A stretch of 64,000 nucleotides of DNA from contig CP142452.1 of NCBI GenBank assembly GCA_038049695.1, forward strand, positions 32,972,501-33,036,500, written 5' to 3'. Of the stretch, positions 11,835 through 23,376 are shown piece after piece. A model generated the notes under the pieces. That model saw only the letters and a list, made by a program, of their open reading frames with translations, searched no databases and was not told where the DNA came from. Position 1 is the stretch's first letter. Each line of letters starts with the position of its first letter. Source of the DNA: Cinnamomum chago (lineage: Eukaryota; Streptophyta; Magnoliopsida; Laurales; Lauraceae). Made by a program: the position numbers and the translations under genes.

Positions 11835-12804
11835 AATATTAAATTCATAAGGTTATAGCCCAGAGAGGGGGGAAAAAGTCTGTAAGAATTCAATATCTAA
11901 TATCATATAATTTTTAAAAAAAAAGACACACACAAGCCCATGAAAATTGAAGATTAATGACCAAGAAAGCTAAAAGACAAAGTCAAAACAAACAAATAAT
12001 ATAAACTATTAATAAAATCCAGTAAATTTTGAAAGCCACATAGAAATGAAAATCCATAATCAACTCAATAACATAAGCAATTTAGAAGATTCAAAAACTC
12101 ATGAGAAAATTTTTTCGAAAATGGAGCACAAAAGGACAAAGACTTGAACCCACAAATTCATGAAAACCCATCATTAAAAAAAAAAAAACTAAAAACCCAT
12201 CACAAGTGAGAAATTATAATAAAATAAATACAAAATAAAATGATTTTTTAACTAAAAAGGCTATAAAAATATATATAAATAGAGAACCATAGACAATACA
12301 ATGATAGAAGAAATTTAGAAGAACCAAACCAACTTATGATAATCTAATATTCAAAAATGGAAATTTGAAGCCATAAAAGAAATATGAAAAGTCCATAAAA
12401 ATATTTCACAAAGAAAACTAAAAGAACCCAATGGAAGTAAAATAAACAATTAACTCATAATGATAAGCAATAAAAAAAAAGGAAAAAAATACAACATAAA
12501 AATGAGAATTCACAGAAACTCCCATGACAAAAAGTGATTTAAAGAAAAATAAAAATTAAGGAAAACCCAATACCCAAAAGTTGAAACAAAAAGGGGGAAA
12601 AAAGAAACTCACAATCTATGAAAACTATACAAACAAAAACCATAAAAAAAATTGCAAATCTATAAAAAATTTAAAATGATGATTCTCTTGTAAAAATTGT
12701 ATTAAAATAACATAATTAAAGTTGCTCAAATAAAATATAATGAACTCAAAAATAAATGAATCAAAAAAAAGTTTACCTCTCAAATTGAAACGTTTAATAA
12801 TTGC

Positions 12805-12818
12805 ACCAATTGTCTCAA
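12805..12818. repeat. LINE target-site duplication, left copy
   Basis: ACCAATTGTCTCAA is repeated exactly at 16000-16013 on the other side of the RTE LINE. The 14-bp length is typical for LINE insertion by target-primed reverse transcription. Confidence 0.9.
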
Positions 12819-15800
12819 ACCAAACCAAATCAAACCAAATCAAGCATTTTCCCACTAGGTGGGGTCAGCTATATGGATTCGACGACGCCAATCAAATCTG
12901 TTTAGGGTCATGTCCTCCGTTAGATCCATGTAGGCAAGGTCATGTTTAATGGTTTCTTTCCAACTTCTCTTGGGTCTCCCTCTCCCTCTCCTACTCTAGA
13001 CAATCTCCATGCTTTCACACCTTTTAACAGGTGCTTCCGTTGGGTGCCTTCTAACATGGCCGAACCATCTCAGTCGATTTTCTCTCATTTTATCTTTAAT
13101 CGGTGCCATTCCTACTTTGCCCCTAATCACCTCATTCCTAATCCTATCTCTCCTTGTGATCCTGCACATCCATCTTAGCATTCTCATCTCCGCAACTTTC
13201 ATCTTCTTAACATGATTATGCTTTACTGCCCATCACTCTGATCCATATAACAACGCTGGACGTACCGCCACCTTATAATACTTTCCTTTAACCTTGAGGG
13301 GGACTTTCCGATCACACAAGACCCCCGAAGCACTCCTCCATTTGGTCCACCCGGCCTGAATCCTGTGACTTACATCAGTATCAATCTCTCCATCCTGTTG
13401 CATCATAGATCCAAGGTACCTAAATTTTTCTTTCTCTACAATCTTTTGTGTGCCCAAACTTACTTCTAAGTTACCAAGTGTCCTACTTTGACTAAACTTG
13501 CATTCCATATCTTCTGTATTGCATCGACTTAGCCTAAACCATTTTGTCTCTAACGTTTTTCGCCACAATTCTAGCTTAGCATTCACTCATTCTCTCGTTT
13601 CATCCACTAAAACAATGTCATCTGCAAATAGCATACACCACGGCACCTCATCCTGAATATGTCTTGTAATCTCATCCATAACTAGGGCAAACAAGTACGG
13701 GCTTAACGCTAAGCCTTGGTGTAGACCAATCGTGATAGGAAACTCTTTAGTCTCTCCGCTAGTCGTTCTTATAGATGTCATGGCTCTATTATACATATCC
13801 TTTATCGCCTCAATATATGTGATACACACTCTTTTCTTTTCCAGTACTCTCCATAGAATCTCCCTAGGAACTCGGTCATAGGCCTTCTCAAAGTCAATGA
13901 ACACCATATGTAAATCTCTCTGACCTTCTCTATACTGTTCCATTAACCTTCTCAGGAGAAAGATAGCCTCCATGGTTGATCTCCCAGGCATGAAACAAAA
14001 TTGATTATCTGAAATGTTTGTTGTTCTTCTTAATCTTCTCTCAATAACTCTCTCCCATAATTTCATTGTATGGCTCATCAATTTAATCCCGCGGTAGTTC
14101 GTACAGTTCTGAATATCTCCTTTGTTCTTGTATATGGGTATAAGAATACTTTTCCTCCATGCATCAGGCATCTTCTTGCTCTTTAGCACTACATTAAAAA
14201 GTTTTGTCAACCAACTTATGCCCTCCTCCCCCAAGCACCTCCAAACCTCAATAGGGATACCATCTGGCCCAACCGCTTTCCCATTCTTCATCATTTTCAA
14301 TACTTTTTTAACTTCTTTCCTACTGATTCTCCTATAAAACATATGATTGGATTCTTCCCTAGAAATGGTAAGTTGCCCCAATTGTATGTTACTACTACTG
14401 CTATCGTTAAATAACTTGTAGAAGTAGCTATTCCAACGCTCCTTTATCTCCTCATCCTTTACTAATACCTTTTCATCCTCATCCTTAATGCATTTAACTT
14501 GGTTTAAGTCCTTGATCCGCCTATCTCTTGCTTTGGCAAGCTTGAATAGCTCTCTTTCGCCTTCCTTAGTGTCGAGTCGCCGATATAGCTCCTCAAAAGC
14601 CTTTGCCTTTGCTTCACTAACTGCCTTTTTGGTTTCTCTTTTTGCTTCTTTATTCCTCTCCAAGTTTGCTTCATTTCGATCATTTTGCCAAGTTTTAAAG
14701 CACTCTCTTTTAACTCTTATCTTGTTTTGGACGGCCTCGCTCCACCACCATGCCTCTTTCTTTACCGGAGCACCCCCTTTGGATTCTCCTAAGACTTCTT
14801 TCCCTACCCTCCTAATACACTCTGCTACCTTATCCCACATATTATTTGCACTCTCATTTTCCGCCCAAACGTCTTCCTCTAGTACTTTTTCCCTTAATGC
14901 TAGTTGCTTATCACCTTTCAAGTTCCACAATTTAGTCCTTGAGCATCTATACAACTTCTTTTTTCTAGTCCACCTTTGTAGCTGCACATCTATGATCAAC
15001 AACCTATGTTGGGAAGTCAAGCTCTCCCCCGGTATAACCTTGCAATCTTTACAAGCTAAGCGGTCTCTTTTTCTAGTTAAGAAGAAGTCAATCCGTGTCC
15101 TTGAAGAGCCACTCTTATAACTCACCAAATGTTCCTCTCTCTTCCTAAAAAAGGTGCTAGTTACCATGAGATCATAAGCCACTGAAAACTCCAAAATATC
15201 CTTCCCTTCTTCATTTCTATTACCGTATTCATGTCCCCCGTGTACTCCTATATATCCATCTACGTCGAGTCCTACATGCCCGTTCAAATCTCCTCCTATG
15301 AAGACCATCTCGCCTTGGGGTATCTCTAGTAGCACTCCTTCCAAGTCTTCCCAAAACTTCTCCTTATGTCCATCTCCTAAGCCCACCTGGGGGGCATAAG
15401 CACTAATTACGTTCACTATCTCTTCTCCTGACACTAACTTAATGGCAATAATCCTATCTCCACATCGCTTTACACTAACTATATCTTCCTTTAAGTCCTT
15501 GCTTACCACTATGCCGACCCCATCCCTCGATCTATTAAGTCCCGTATACCATAACTTATACCCAGTCCTCTCAATCTCTTTAGCTTTCTGTCCCACCCAC
15601 CTTGTCTCTTGTAGGCAAGCAATTGCGATTCGTCTCCTTTCCATTGTATCCACCACCTCCATAAGTTTCCCAGTTAGGCTCCCAATGTTCTAAGTACCTA
15701 ATCTCATCTTTCTATTTTAGACTAGCTTCCTTACCCCCCACACTCGTCCCAAGTGTGAGGACCTTTGCCTATTTAGCATTGCACCCGGGCGCCGATGCAG

Positions 15801-15999
15801 CGGTCCTTGCTCACTTATCACTGTACTCGGACCATACAGCGCGTCGCTAAGTAGGGGACGCCCCAACGAAATTTCATTAGGTCTCAAATCCATAAAGAAA
15901 TCCGACTGAGTATTGTGCTGGATGTCGGCTACCTAACGCACAACCCTCCTCCTTTGTCCGGGCTTGGGATCGGCTATGTCAAGGATACCCCAACCGGCT
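12819..15999 (-). mobile_element. RTE-clade LINE, full length
   Basis: This non-LTR retrotransposon of 3.18 kb lies on the minus strand. It has a ~290-base 5' UTR (15708-15999), a single long ORF (endonuclease plus reverse transcriptase) and a 3' UTR of only ~36 bases. The 3' end is a short TTTGGTTTGATTTGG-like repeat (12819-12844) instead of poly(A), as is usual for RTE. It is flanked by a perfect 14-bp target duplication (12805-12818 and 16000-16013). Full length, clean ends and an ORF disrupted only by in-frame stops suggest a fairly young but dead copy. Confidence 0.93.
12855..15707 (-). pseudogene. RTE LINE ORF: AP-endonuclease and reverse transcriptase
   Basis: The frame runs from ATG (15707-15705, MRLGT) to the terminal TAG (12857-12855), about 950 codons. 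It has four premature in-frame stops and no frameshift that I can see. The stops are TAG at 15692-15690 (where the family has W after MRLGT), TGA at 13589-13587, TGA at 13235-13233 and a TAG near 12995. The endonuclease shows [14 protein letters not shown] and [10 protein letters not shown]. The RT shows [40 protein letters not shown] and the catalytic [10 protein letters not shown]-terminal domain with [13 protein letters not shown] and RLRWFGHVRR follows. The protein would nick target DNA and copy its own RNA there. Relatives are often mis-annotated as 'craniofacial development protein 2-like'. Confidence 0.93.
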
Positions 16000-16013
16000 A
16001 CCAATTGTCTCAA
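16000..16013. repeat. LINE target-site duplication, right copy
   Basis: ACCAATTGTCTCAA is an exact copy of 12805-12818. Confidence 0.9.
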
Positions 16014-17100
16014 GATGCTCATATTTTAAAATGGGTTAAACACTAATCTAAACTAAGCATGCAAATGAGACATGAGAGAATACTAAAAATAGATACAAAG
16101 TAATAAAAGAAATATGAAAGTTGTTCTAATCAAATACATTGAACTCAAAAGTAAATGAATCGGAAAAATGAAAGTTCTCCTGTTGACATAGAGAAATAGA
16201 ATTATATTGGAGCAAGTAGAAAATGATGATAATATGAGTGATCTCAATTCTTTACATAGATGGATTAATATTATTGGAGATTATTTTTACCTTTAGTTTC
16301 GCATTCTTAAAAAAAAAAAAAAAAGTGTACAATCAAAATCAATGGATAAAAAAGAAACCAGGCAACCTAGAACCGAGAGTGGATTAAAAAAAAAAGACTA
16401 AGGATTAAATAAACTAGATAACCCAAAACTCAACATTTCACATTCCAAAAAAAAAAAAAACCATATAATCAAAACAAAAAAAAATACTTGAAATTCCTTA
16501 GATTAGTGGCACTTGGACATTGGAACCCATTAACACAAATGCTATTGCATTGATATAAGTATGATGATTTTTGGATTTTCTTAATAGACAAGAGGCATGA
16601 TGGAGAGTCCAAATCACAGAAAAAACTTTATTGAGAAAACTCCAGTATTTTGTATTTTTTTATTAGAGAATCAATTTGATAGTGGAAATAACTTAGATTG
16701 AGGTGAAAATTTAGGATATCCCATAAATTGGAAAAGGTTGTTTGTCTTAATGATTGTGTTTTTAATATATGGGGTCTATCTTAGTGTTCCACTCCTTTTA
16801 CATCACAATTTATAAAAGTTAAAGAAAAAAAAATCAAACTCCACCCTTTCTCCCTCGGTAAGCGTGCATGATAGCACATCAGTTAAATGAAAAATTTCCC
16901 GCCTCCTCTTTAGCTCCACGCTGTTGTGGCGACTTTGTCTTTTTTCAATAATGTTATAGGGTTCAATATTCTAAAAAAAATAGTTACTTTTATAAACACC
17001 TTGTAGATAAATTATAACTCCCGGTCAATATTCCAAAGTGGGGCTGGGTCCCTTTCTCATTAACTAATTTTAAGTTTTTGTTGATAACTATTAGCAAAAG

Positions 17101-17200
17101 GATTTTCTATGGTGTAGTGGTAGGGTCTCCCCTTTAAAATCCAAATTGTCCTGAGTTTGAGTCTCAGCACATACCCTGATTAATTTTTACCACATCATTA
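17101..17200 (+). repeat. Possible degenerate tRNA-derived SINE remnant
   Basis: TATGGTGTAGTGGTAGGGTC resembles an RNA polymerase III A box. About 35 bases later GAGTTTGAGTCTC resembles a B box (GGTTCGANTCC). The spacing is tRNA-like, but the sequence does not fold as an intact tRNA. No clear poly(A) tail or target duplication was found. Confidence 0.35.
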
Positions 17201-17349
17201 AAAATACACGAGTTGGGTCTAATGCGAGCTAGATGGGTTAGCCCGACCTGAAACTTAATGGGTGCGGGTTGTAGGTTTGCAAATCAGTTTCAGATGCAGG
17301 TCGATCATGGGTTGGTGGTCCAAAAGGTGTGCTCTAAATTAAATTGGAT

Positions 17350-17461
17350 GAGTCAAAATCAATTGGAGCGAATTGGAATTGATTTCAATTTGAAACCAGT
17401 TCGCTGAGTCAAAATCAATTGGAGCGAACTGGAATTGATTTCAATTTGAAACCAGTTCGCT
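17350..17461. repeat. 56-bp tandem duplication
   Basis: Two units (17350-17405, 17406-17461) start GAGTCAAAATCAATTGGAGC and differ at one position. Short inverted pieces of the same words (GAAGCGAAC, TTTTGACTC) follow to about 17530. Confidence 0.85.
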
Positions 17462-18609
17462 TCATTATATATAATTATTTATGAAGCGAACATAATCCAA
17501 TTGCGAAATCAAGCCTTATTTTGACTCTCAATTTGATTTTGACCATCTCATGTGCAATCTCGTCTTTTCTCTCCTATACTTTGAATGCCTCTACACTATA
17601 ACTCTACAATAACTCCCTTCTTTTATAACTTTTCTAATAACTCCTCTCACCAATTAACACTTTGATTTTTTTACCATTTAATGACTCATCCCACCAAGTG
17701 ACAATTTATTTATTTTTTCATTAAGATCTGTAATTTCTCCAATAACTCCCAATACTCGTAACTCTTTCACCTTCTATCAAGAGCTCCAAAAAATGTTGCA
17801 ACTTTCACAAGCCAAAGTCCTTCAAGTGGGGACAAAATGACCATCGATCTAACCGCCGGATCTTCCCTCCAATAAATTTTCTAACAGTGGAGATTGATGA
17901 TCCTCATGAGAGGTGGCTCCCTCAAGCGATGATGCTTGCTGTTCCAACGATCTAGCGAATATTGATTGATTTGAATAATTTGTATATTGTAAGTGTTTAC
18001 TTCTGATGTGAGTCGTTAAATTTTTTTTTTAATATGTGGATGGTGTTTTAAGGTTTGGGATTTGTGTGGATGCGATGGTTAATTTGTATTTGGATAAATA
18101 ATAGTGTTTTGAATAGATTTATTTAGAATGTTACTTGTTTTGATGAGCTATGCGATGGTTAATTTGTATTTGGATACTTAATAGTTGTGAAGTGTTTGTT
18201 GTTATGATCTATGATTTTCTTATTTTCTTCAAAAGGTTTTTAGATGATTTTCTCCATTTTCTTATTTTTAGGAGATTATAATATTTCAATTTTATTATAG
18301 GATGTATTGCCTGTTCTTGTGCAGCAGTGTTTTGAGCAATCTAAACTCCATTTCGGATTATGTGATTGTTACTAACTCAAAAATCTGAAAAAAATCAATA
18401 AAATTTGTTTGATGGTTTTAAAAGAATCTTGATACCTTTGGCACATAATATTAAATTCAAACCTTTAGATTTCCTTTTTTGACATTCTTTCTTTTTAATT
18501 GTTTATAAAGCACAATTTCTCATTTTGTACTTTTAAAAAATTAATATAAATCCTCAATGACTGGGTCTTGAAAAGAACTGTGACAAGAGTATCATTTGCA
18601 ACTGCATGT

Positions 18610-18636
18610 TATATATATATATATATATATATATAT
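18610..18636. repeat. TA microsatellite
   Basis: An uninterrupted (AT) run of about 27 bases. Confidence 0.9.
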
Positions 18637-19524
18637 CTATTTATATATATAAATGTTATTTCTTGTTAAATTGGTATGCAATCCATTACTTTTTCAGTTA
18701 GATTGTTCACATTTATTTGCCTTTAGATCAACTTACGGGGTTGTAAGGCCTTTTAAATTTTTACTTTTAAGATCGTAGATTTCATTAAAGCCCTTTCCTA
18801 CTGTAAATTATTACTTTCAATTTGTTTCAATTCTTAAATTATATTGGATTTTGATATTCTTAATTCTTTGAACTACTACTTTTTCATTGATTTTGTGTTG
18901 CAATTTATTTTATCCTTAACTCTTTTTTTCCTTAGATTTGCATTACTCTCTTGCTTTTACAAGTTTTCCATTTTAAAAAATTCAGACAATTTCAAATGAT
19001 TCTCAATTTTACATTTTCTTCATGTCTCTCCCTTCCCATTATCTTTATTTTTGTATGATTTACTTGAAAGTTACTTTTTTTTTTTACTTTTATCCCCTCA
19101 AATGTTAGTTTTTTCTATTATATATATTTTACTATTTATTATTTTTCTCTCTTTAATATATATATTTTAATCATATATTTTACATGAAATCAATTAATGG
19201 TGTGCCCAGACTAATTGAGAGTAAATTTTGACAAGATGCAACACTAAAATCAATTATTTTGAGTGGGGAAATGATTTATATTTTCTAACTTCTAATTTGA
19301 TATTAGAGATTCAAATGTATAATATGATTTATTGTATTTTATAACTTCTAGAGACTTAAGTAATATTTTTATCTTCACGTTTGTGTAACACTATTTACTC
19401 CAAAAAAAGGTTCAATTTTTGTAGACAAACATCTGATTTCTAGGAACGTAGATTTTTTTTTATATATAATATATGATGTAAATGTTATCAACTAATTGCC
19501 CATACAAATTTCATTGATTATTTG

Positions 19525-19554
19525 CCTGTGCTTAGCACAGGTATATTTTTCTAG
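19525..19554 (+). repeat. Helitron-like 3' end (right)
   Basis: The stem is CCTGTGC, the loop TTA and the other strand GCACAGG. A 9-base T-rich spacer and CTAG follow, then T. Compared with the left end (11803-11834) one stem base pair differs on both sides (C-G versus T-A), so pairing is kept. Confidence 0.6.
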
Positions 19555-20150
19555 TATTCTAATTGTGTCAAATTCAATGTTCTTGTGATCCATTTGTTAT
19601 AAAAATTAGGGTTTTAAAAATCCTATATTAGTAACATTAGGGTTATGCAAATCTGAGACATTAACATTATTGGAGATGTGATTGAACTCAATTCATGGTG
19701 TTTGAGAGGAATTTGAAACCAAACTATTTGTTTGATCTTATTTTACAAACCACAGTTTTCTATTGAAAAATCATAATTAAAAACACTGTTTTCAATCACA
19801 AGTTTTTGTCACCTCACTCCCTGAAGTAAAAATAAAAATAAATATATATATGTTTTTTTTTTTTTGGGAAATCAGATGTTTTCTAAGAAATTAAAAAAAA
19901 AAAATTGGTTTCAATTGTATCAAAGTTATATAGAACATTTTATGACTATTTTTCTGAGACTGGTCAAAAATGTTTTTCTGCACAGTAGAGTATTTTTGTC
20001 GAAAATACATTTTTTTCGAAGAATTCCACAGAAATTCATAGAAAGAATTAAAATTTCAAATTTGGAGGATTTTTACATATTTTGAACATAAACCTAGGAT
20101 AACTGTTTTTGTAACTATTTGACTTTCCTGGAACCATAAAATAAAACACC
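19555..20150. other. AT-rich DNA, nothing recognised
   Basis: Several T- and A-tracts and a short open frame near 19864-20085 that has no family resemblance. No gene is called. Confidence 0.5.
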
Positions 20151-21480
20151 AACATATTTTGAAGCTGCTCTCTGCGCAGCAGAAAATTCCAGCACCGGTG
20201 AACTAACTTTATGCACGTTTTCCAGGGGTCTAATGTGGGAAATAGATTCTATTAAAAATTGAAAAATGTATCTTATAATTGCCTACAGTATGTGATTCAA
20301 ACTTAATGGTAATCAGGGTTACCTATATTCTATGCTGTCCCACTAATTGACAGCCAAGTTGTTAACTTACCAAATGTGTCTTATGTGTCTGGAGCTATGC
20401 TGTGACTTCACAAGTCAACCTATCATGTGTATATGTGTTCAATGTGAGGCAAATGAACTCAATATGCAGTACTCCCATGTGATGTGATTTATGACTTCTG
20501 ATTCTTTGACTCAATGAGTCCGAACTTATAACCATGTAGCTAGAAATTAAAGAGCTCAAATATAGTAGGAATGCCTAAAGTTGTGTGTAGCTAACACACA
20601 TAGTGAGGGACCTTGCGTGTTGTTGTGATTGTAACATTTGTTTAGAGGGTGTCATTGAGCTAGCAGGATGAAAACTCAACCTGGGGGGTGCGGTTGACCC
20701 CGACTCCACAGTGGTTAAATAAGTGGGCCTTTTCCTAGTTCTAGGAAGTGCTAGGGCTTGATCCTATTGATAACTGTTGTTTCATATTAGTAATTCAAAC
20801 GAGTAATATTGTGTTTAATACGTATTCATGTGTCAGCTACTCATAATTGCAACTTATAATCTTAGGATGCATGTATTCTTGTGAGACTCAAGTAATTCCT
20901 GTATCATATACTGTTTGTTTCCCTATAATATTTTGATATTATGATGCATGGAATTGGATTGACCTTTATATGTGTGTTTTTAATCCAAGTACCCTATCTA
21001 TTGAGTTTGTCCTATTCTCATCTCTATATGGACCCCTTTTTAGGTAATGAAGCACCTAATGATGCAGACATTGCTAATGCAGACGAGGGTGGGAATGTAA
21101 TTGAAGTCGGATTCGACATGTGTGGAGGTGACTAGACGGTTATAGTTGAATATTTAAATTTCAGTTTACTAGTTTATTTACTTGTTTAAATTCAGAGACA
21201 AATTCGTTATGGTTGTAATTGTTGGCTTGTGGGCTTGTGGCCCACACTTGATGACCACAAAAGAGCCTTAAGGGCTCGTTGGATACGTTATGTTGATCGA
21301 GTATTTCTCCATATCTCTCGTGTTTGTTGATGATCGTTGCAACGAATCTGAGGGAACGTTTCCCCGAGAAGGCTGCATTCGATCATTGGGATTTTTGTGA
21401 TAAAAGGTATCCCTTTGGTTTATGAAAAATGCATATGAGAAATCTAAGTAGAAAAAAAAAAAAAAAAAGCCCCCACGGCA
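20151..21480 (+). repeat. LTR-like remnant with acidic mini-ORF
   Basis: The layout recalls long Ty3/gypsy (chromovirus, Tekay/Del-like) LTRs. GC-rich words around 20680-20760 (GGGGGGTGCGGTTGACC) are followed at about 21040-21135 by an acidic reading-frame tail (NDADIANADEGG, ending CGGD and a stop). Comparable acidic tails occur on minus in the LTR-like regions near 27.7 and 47.0 kb. No TG/CA ends or target duplication were established, so family and limits are tentative. Confidence 0.3.
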
Positions 21481-21720
21481 TCTTCCCTCCTTCCGCTGCC
21501 CATTCCTCTTCAGTAATAAGTTTAAATCTATTTAGATTTATGATTTTAATTACGGCTGCATATTGATTGGCTAAGATGTTTTTATTCTTTTAATTCTTAT
21601 TTTGAGTGGTTGGTGTCCTTTTCAAACTGGTTGATTGAGTTGGTCCTCTTGCTGAAGTTGCTGGGAGTGTTGTTCATTTAATTTTACCTTTTTTGTTTTG
21701 CTGGTGTGTGTGTGTATGGG

Positions 21721-21769
21721 GTTTGGGGTTTCGGGTTTCGGGTTTGGGGTTTGGGCTTTGGGCTTTGGT
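21721..21769 (+). repeat. Telomere-like degenerate 7-mer array
   Basis: Seven consecutive heptamers follow the pattern (G/C)TTT(G/C)GG: GTTTGGG, GTTTCGG, GTTTCGG, GTTTGGG, GTTTGGG, CTTTGGG, CTTTGGT. Period and wording are one base away from the plant telomere repeat TTTAGGG. It may be a decayed interstitial telomeric tract or a chance G/T-rich slippage product. Confidence 0.45.
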
Positions 21770-22696
21770 ATCCACAAGTGTGAGTTTGTGGAGGCAGTTT
21801 TTTCTTGGGGTTGAGGGGGAGTGGGACCATTGCCATCCCTCTCTACATTGACACTATGTTTGAGGGGAGGAGAGGGAAAATTAATTTTACTTCATCTTAT
21901 TTAGATAGTCAAAAAGTAGGGGAAAGAAAAGTGAAAAAATGTAATTTTGTTTGTTTGTGAGTTAGAGAGACAATTACCATTTTATCCTTTTGCAAAAGCT
22001 TCAAAATTATATTTCACAAATAAAAAAAAGATAGTAAACAAAAGGGCATTTAAGTAATTTGACAAAAATTTCCCTTTTTGCCTCATATTTTCCCCCTCCG
22101 GTTTTAAAGGTAAAATTTTGGAGTGGGCCCCATACTAATTTTACCTCTAAATTTCCCTCCCCCTTCCCAAATACCCTCAATTTCAACATTCCCTCCATTT
22201 TTTTTTCTTCTTTTTTTCCTTCCCCTCATTTTACCTCCTTCCCAAATGATATGTGAAGGTTCCAGACCCATTGTTATAAACTATAAAATAAATTGCCTGA
22301 CACTGTATCCTTTTCCAATTTTCTTCTAGATATATATTATCTACCCAACCAAGGAAAGGAAACCCATGTGACAAATCGATAAATGGCCATCTCACTAACT
22401 TCCATATTTGCATGGAAAGTCAAAAAAGGTAAAAGAACATAGATTCCACGTTTCTTTTTCTGTTTTTCTCTTTCTTTTGCTTTATTGAGGGGAGAACTTT
22501 GGCATGTGATTGGATTCTCTCACCACAAAACATGGAAAAACTGACCTAAGCTACAGCCTAACTGTCTCCTCTATGTATATGGATAGAAAAATCGGCCTTT
22601 CTTTTTTCGCTCTTCATATAAAGTTTACAGGGGCCCTTTGGCCACCTATAAAATAAAATAAAATAAAATGAAAAAACCTCTTTTAGCCGGGATCAC
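21770..22696. other. Intergenic DNA, no gene
   Basis: Pyrimidine-rich stretches (22070-22240) and an AAAAT tandem tract at about 22650-22668 are present. Short open frames overlap on both strands in the pyrimidine-rich part and reflect low complexity. Confidence 0.5.
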
Positions 22697-22880
22697 CTTT
22701 TTTTTTTTTTATAAGGCTGAGTGTCCTAGCCTTTTGGGTCATAATTATTCCTACGGGCCTAAGAGAAAAATCCAAATAAAATTCCCCTATGGCTCAGTGC
22801 GGTAGTGCAGTTTCAAACCCACAACCTCCGAATGCAAGCCGTGGTCCTAGACCAACTAAGCTACCCCTCGAGGTTAGCAA
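22697..22880 (-). mobile_element. tRNA-derived SINE
   Basis: On the minus strand the head reads GGGGTAGCTTAGTTGGTC (A box) and, after ~30 bases, GTGGGTTTGAAACTGC (B box). The body and a tail of about 12 A residues (22698-22710 on +) follow. Flanking words AGCNNGGATCAC match at 22685-22696 and 22876-22887, giving a target duplication with a 7-bp perfect core (GGATCAC). The length of ~184 bp fits plant SINEs. Confidence 0.8.
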
Positions 22881-22887
22881 GGATCAC

Positions 22888-23199
22888 TTTGAAATGTGAC
22901 AATTGACAATACAAAAGGTCTGAACTTAAAGTGAGGAGAATATCAGATATTAGGCAGATAATTTGATCTTAGGTCCCAATTTTAGCTATTCAAAGTCTAA
23001 TGATTATAAGTTTAACTATTCAAAGTCTAATGGTTATACACCAAACAAATTTTTTTATGGTGAATAATGTAAACAGTGTGAAATTATGGCTAAGTATAAT
23101 TCAAGGGATAGCCAGGTATTGTAAACGGATTGGACTGCAAAACATTGGTGACAGGTGACAAAAATGACAACTTAGAAAAGCATTGAGAAAGTGGGTTTT

Positions 23200-23234
<35 letters not shown>

Positions 23235-23242
23235 TGTGTGTG
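22888..23242. other. Intergenic DNA with TA microsatellite
   Basis: No gene. A short word (TATTCAAAGTCTAATG(A/G)TTAT) is repeated at about 22987 and 23016. An (AT) run at 23203-23232 borders the TIR element that follows. Confidence 0.5.
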
Positions 23243-23376
23243 TGAGATGCTCCTATGAGAAATATTTTTCACCTTAAATGAGAGATTGTGTGGGGGCCCT
23301 CACATCCATATACAATGCCAACTCACTCCTATCTCTTATATAAGGTGATAGATATCTCTCATAGGAGCATCTCTCA
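23243..23376. mobile_element. Small TIR element (MITE-like) in a TA tract
   Basis: The ends are inverted repeats of about 42 bases: TGAGATGCTCCTATGAGA, then TCACCTTA and GAGAT, on the left, with the complement at 23330-23376. The middle is short and GC-richer (GTGGGGGCCCTCACATCC). It lies within TA repeats on both sides (23203-23232 and 23376-23392), so a TA target is likely, but the exact duplication cannot be read. Confidence 0.6.

Larger units (their letters stand above)
16014..19524. other. AT-rich non-coding part of the Helitron-bounded segment
   Basis: No gene is seen. It contains A-tracts (16305-16325, 16445-16460), a tRNA-like SINE remnant near 17100, a 56-bp tandem duplication at 17350-17461, a repeated ATGCGATGGTTAATTTG word (18072 and 18148) and a TA microsatellite at 18610-18636. 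Helicase or Rep motifs were looked for in the translated stretches and not found. Confidence 0.5.
11803..19554. mobile_element. Segment bounded by inverted Helitron-like ends, with nested LINE
   Basis: Two near-identical ends face outward at 11803 and 19554. Their outermost ~35 bases form an inverted repeat (CTAGAAAAA, then CC(C/T)GTGC TTA GCAC(G/A)GG, then GCAA). Without the LINE at 12819-15999 the segment is about 4.5 kb and very AT-rich. I found no Rep/helicase coding sequence, so if mobile it was non-autonomous. It could be one TIR-like or Helitron2-like element, or two separate Helitrons in opposite orientation; no TC-type 5' end was pinned down. Confidence 0.4.

Noticed and set aside
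13009-15693. Several open frames of 68-210 codons on + across the LINE
   Set aside because: They are antisense shadows of the RTE ORF on minus, which carries the recognisable endonuclease and RT motifs.
22697-22880. Genuine tRNA gene on minus
   Set aside because: A and B boxes are present, but the stems do not pair as a tRNA and there is a body plus poly(A) tail and target duplication, so it is a SINE.
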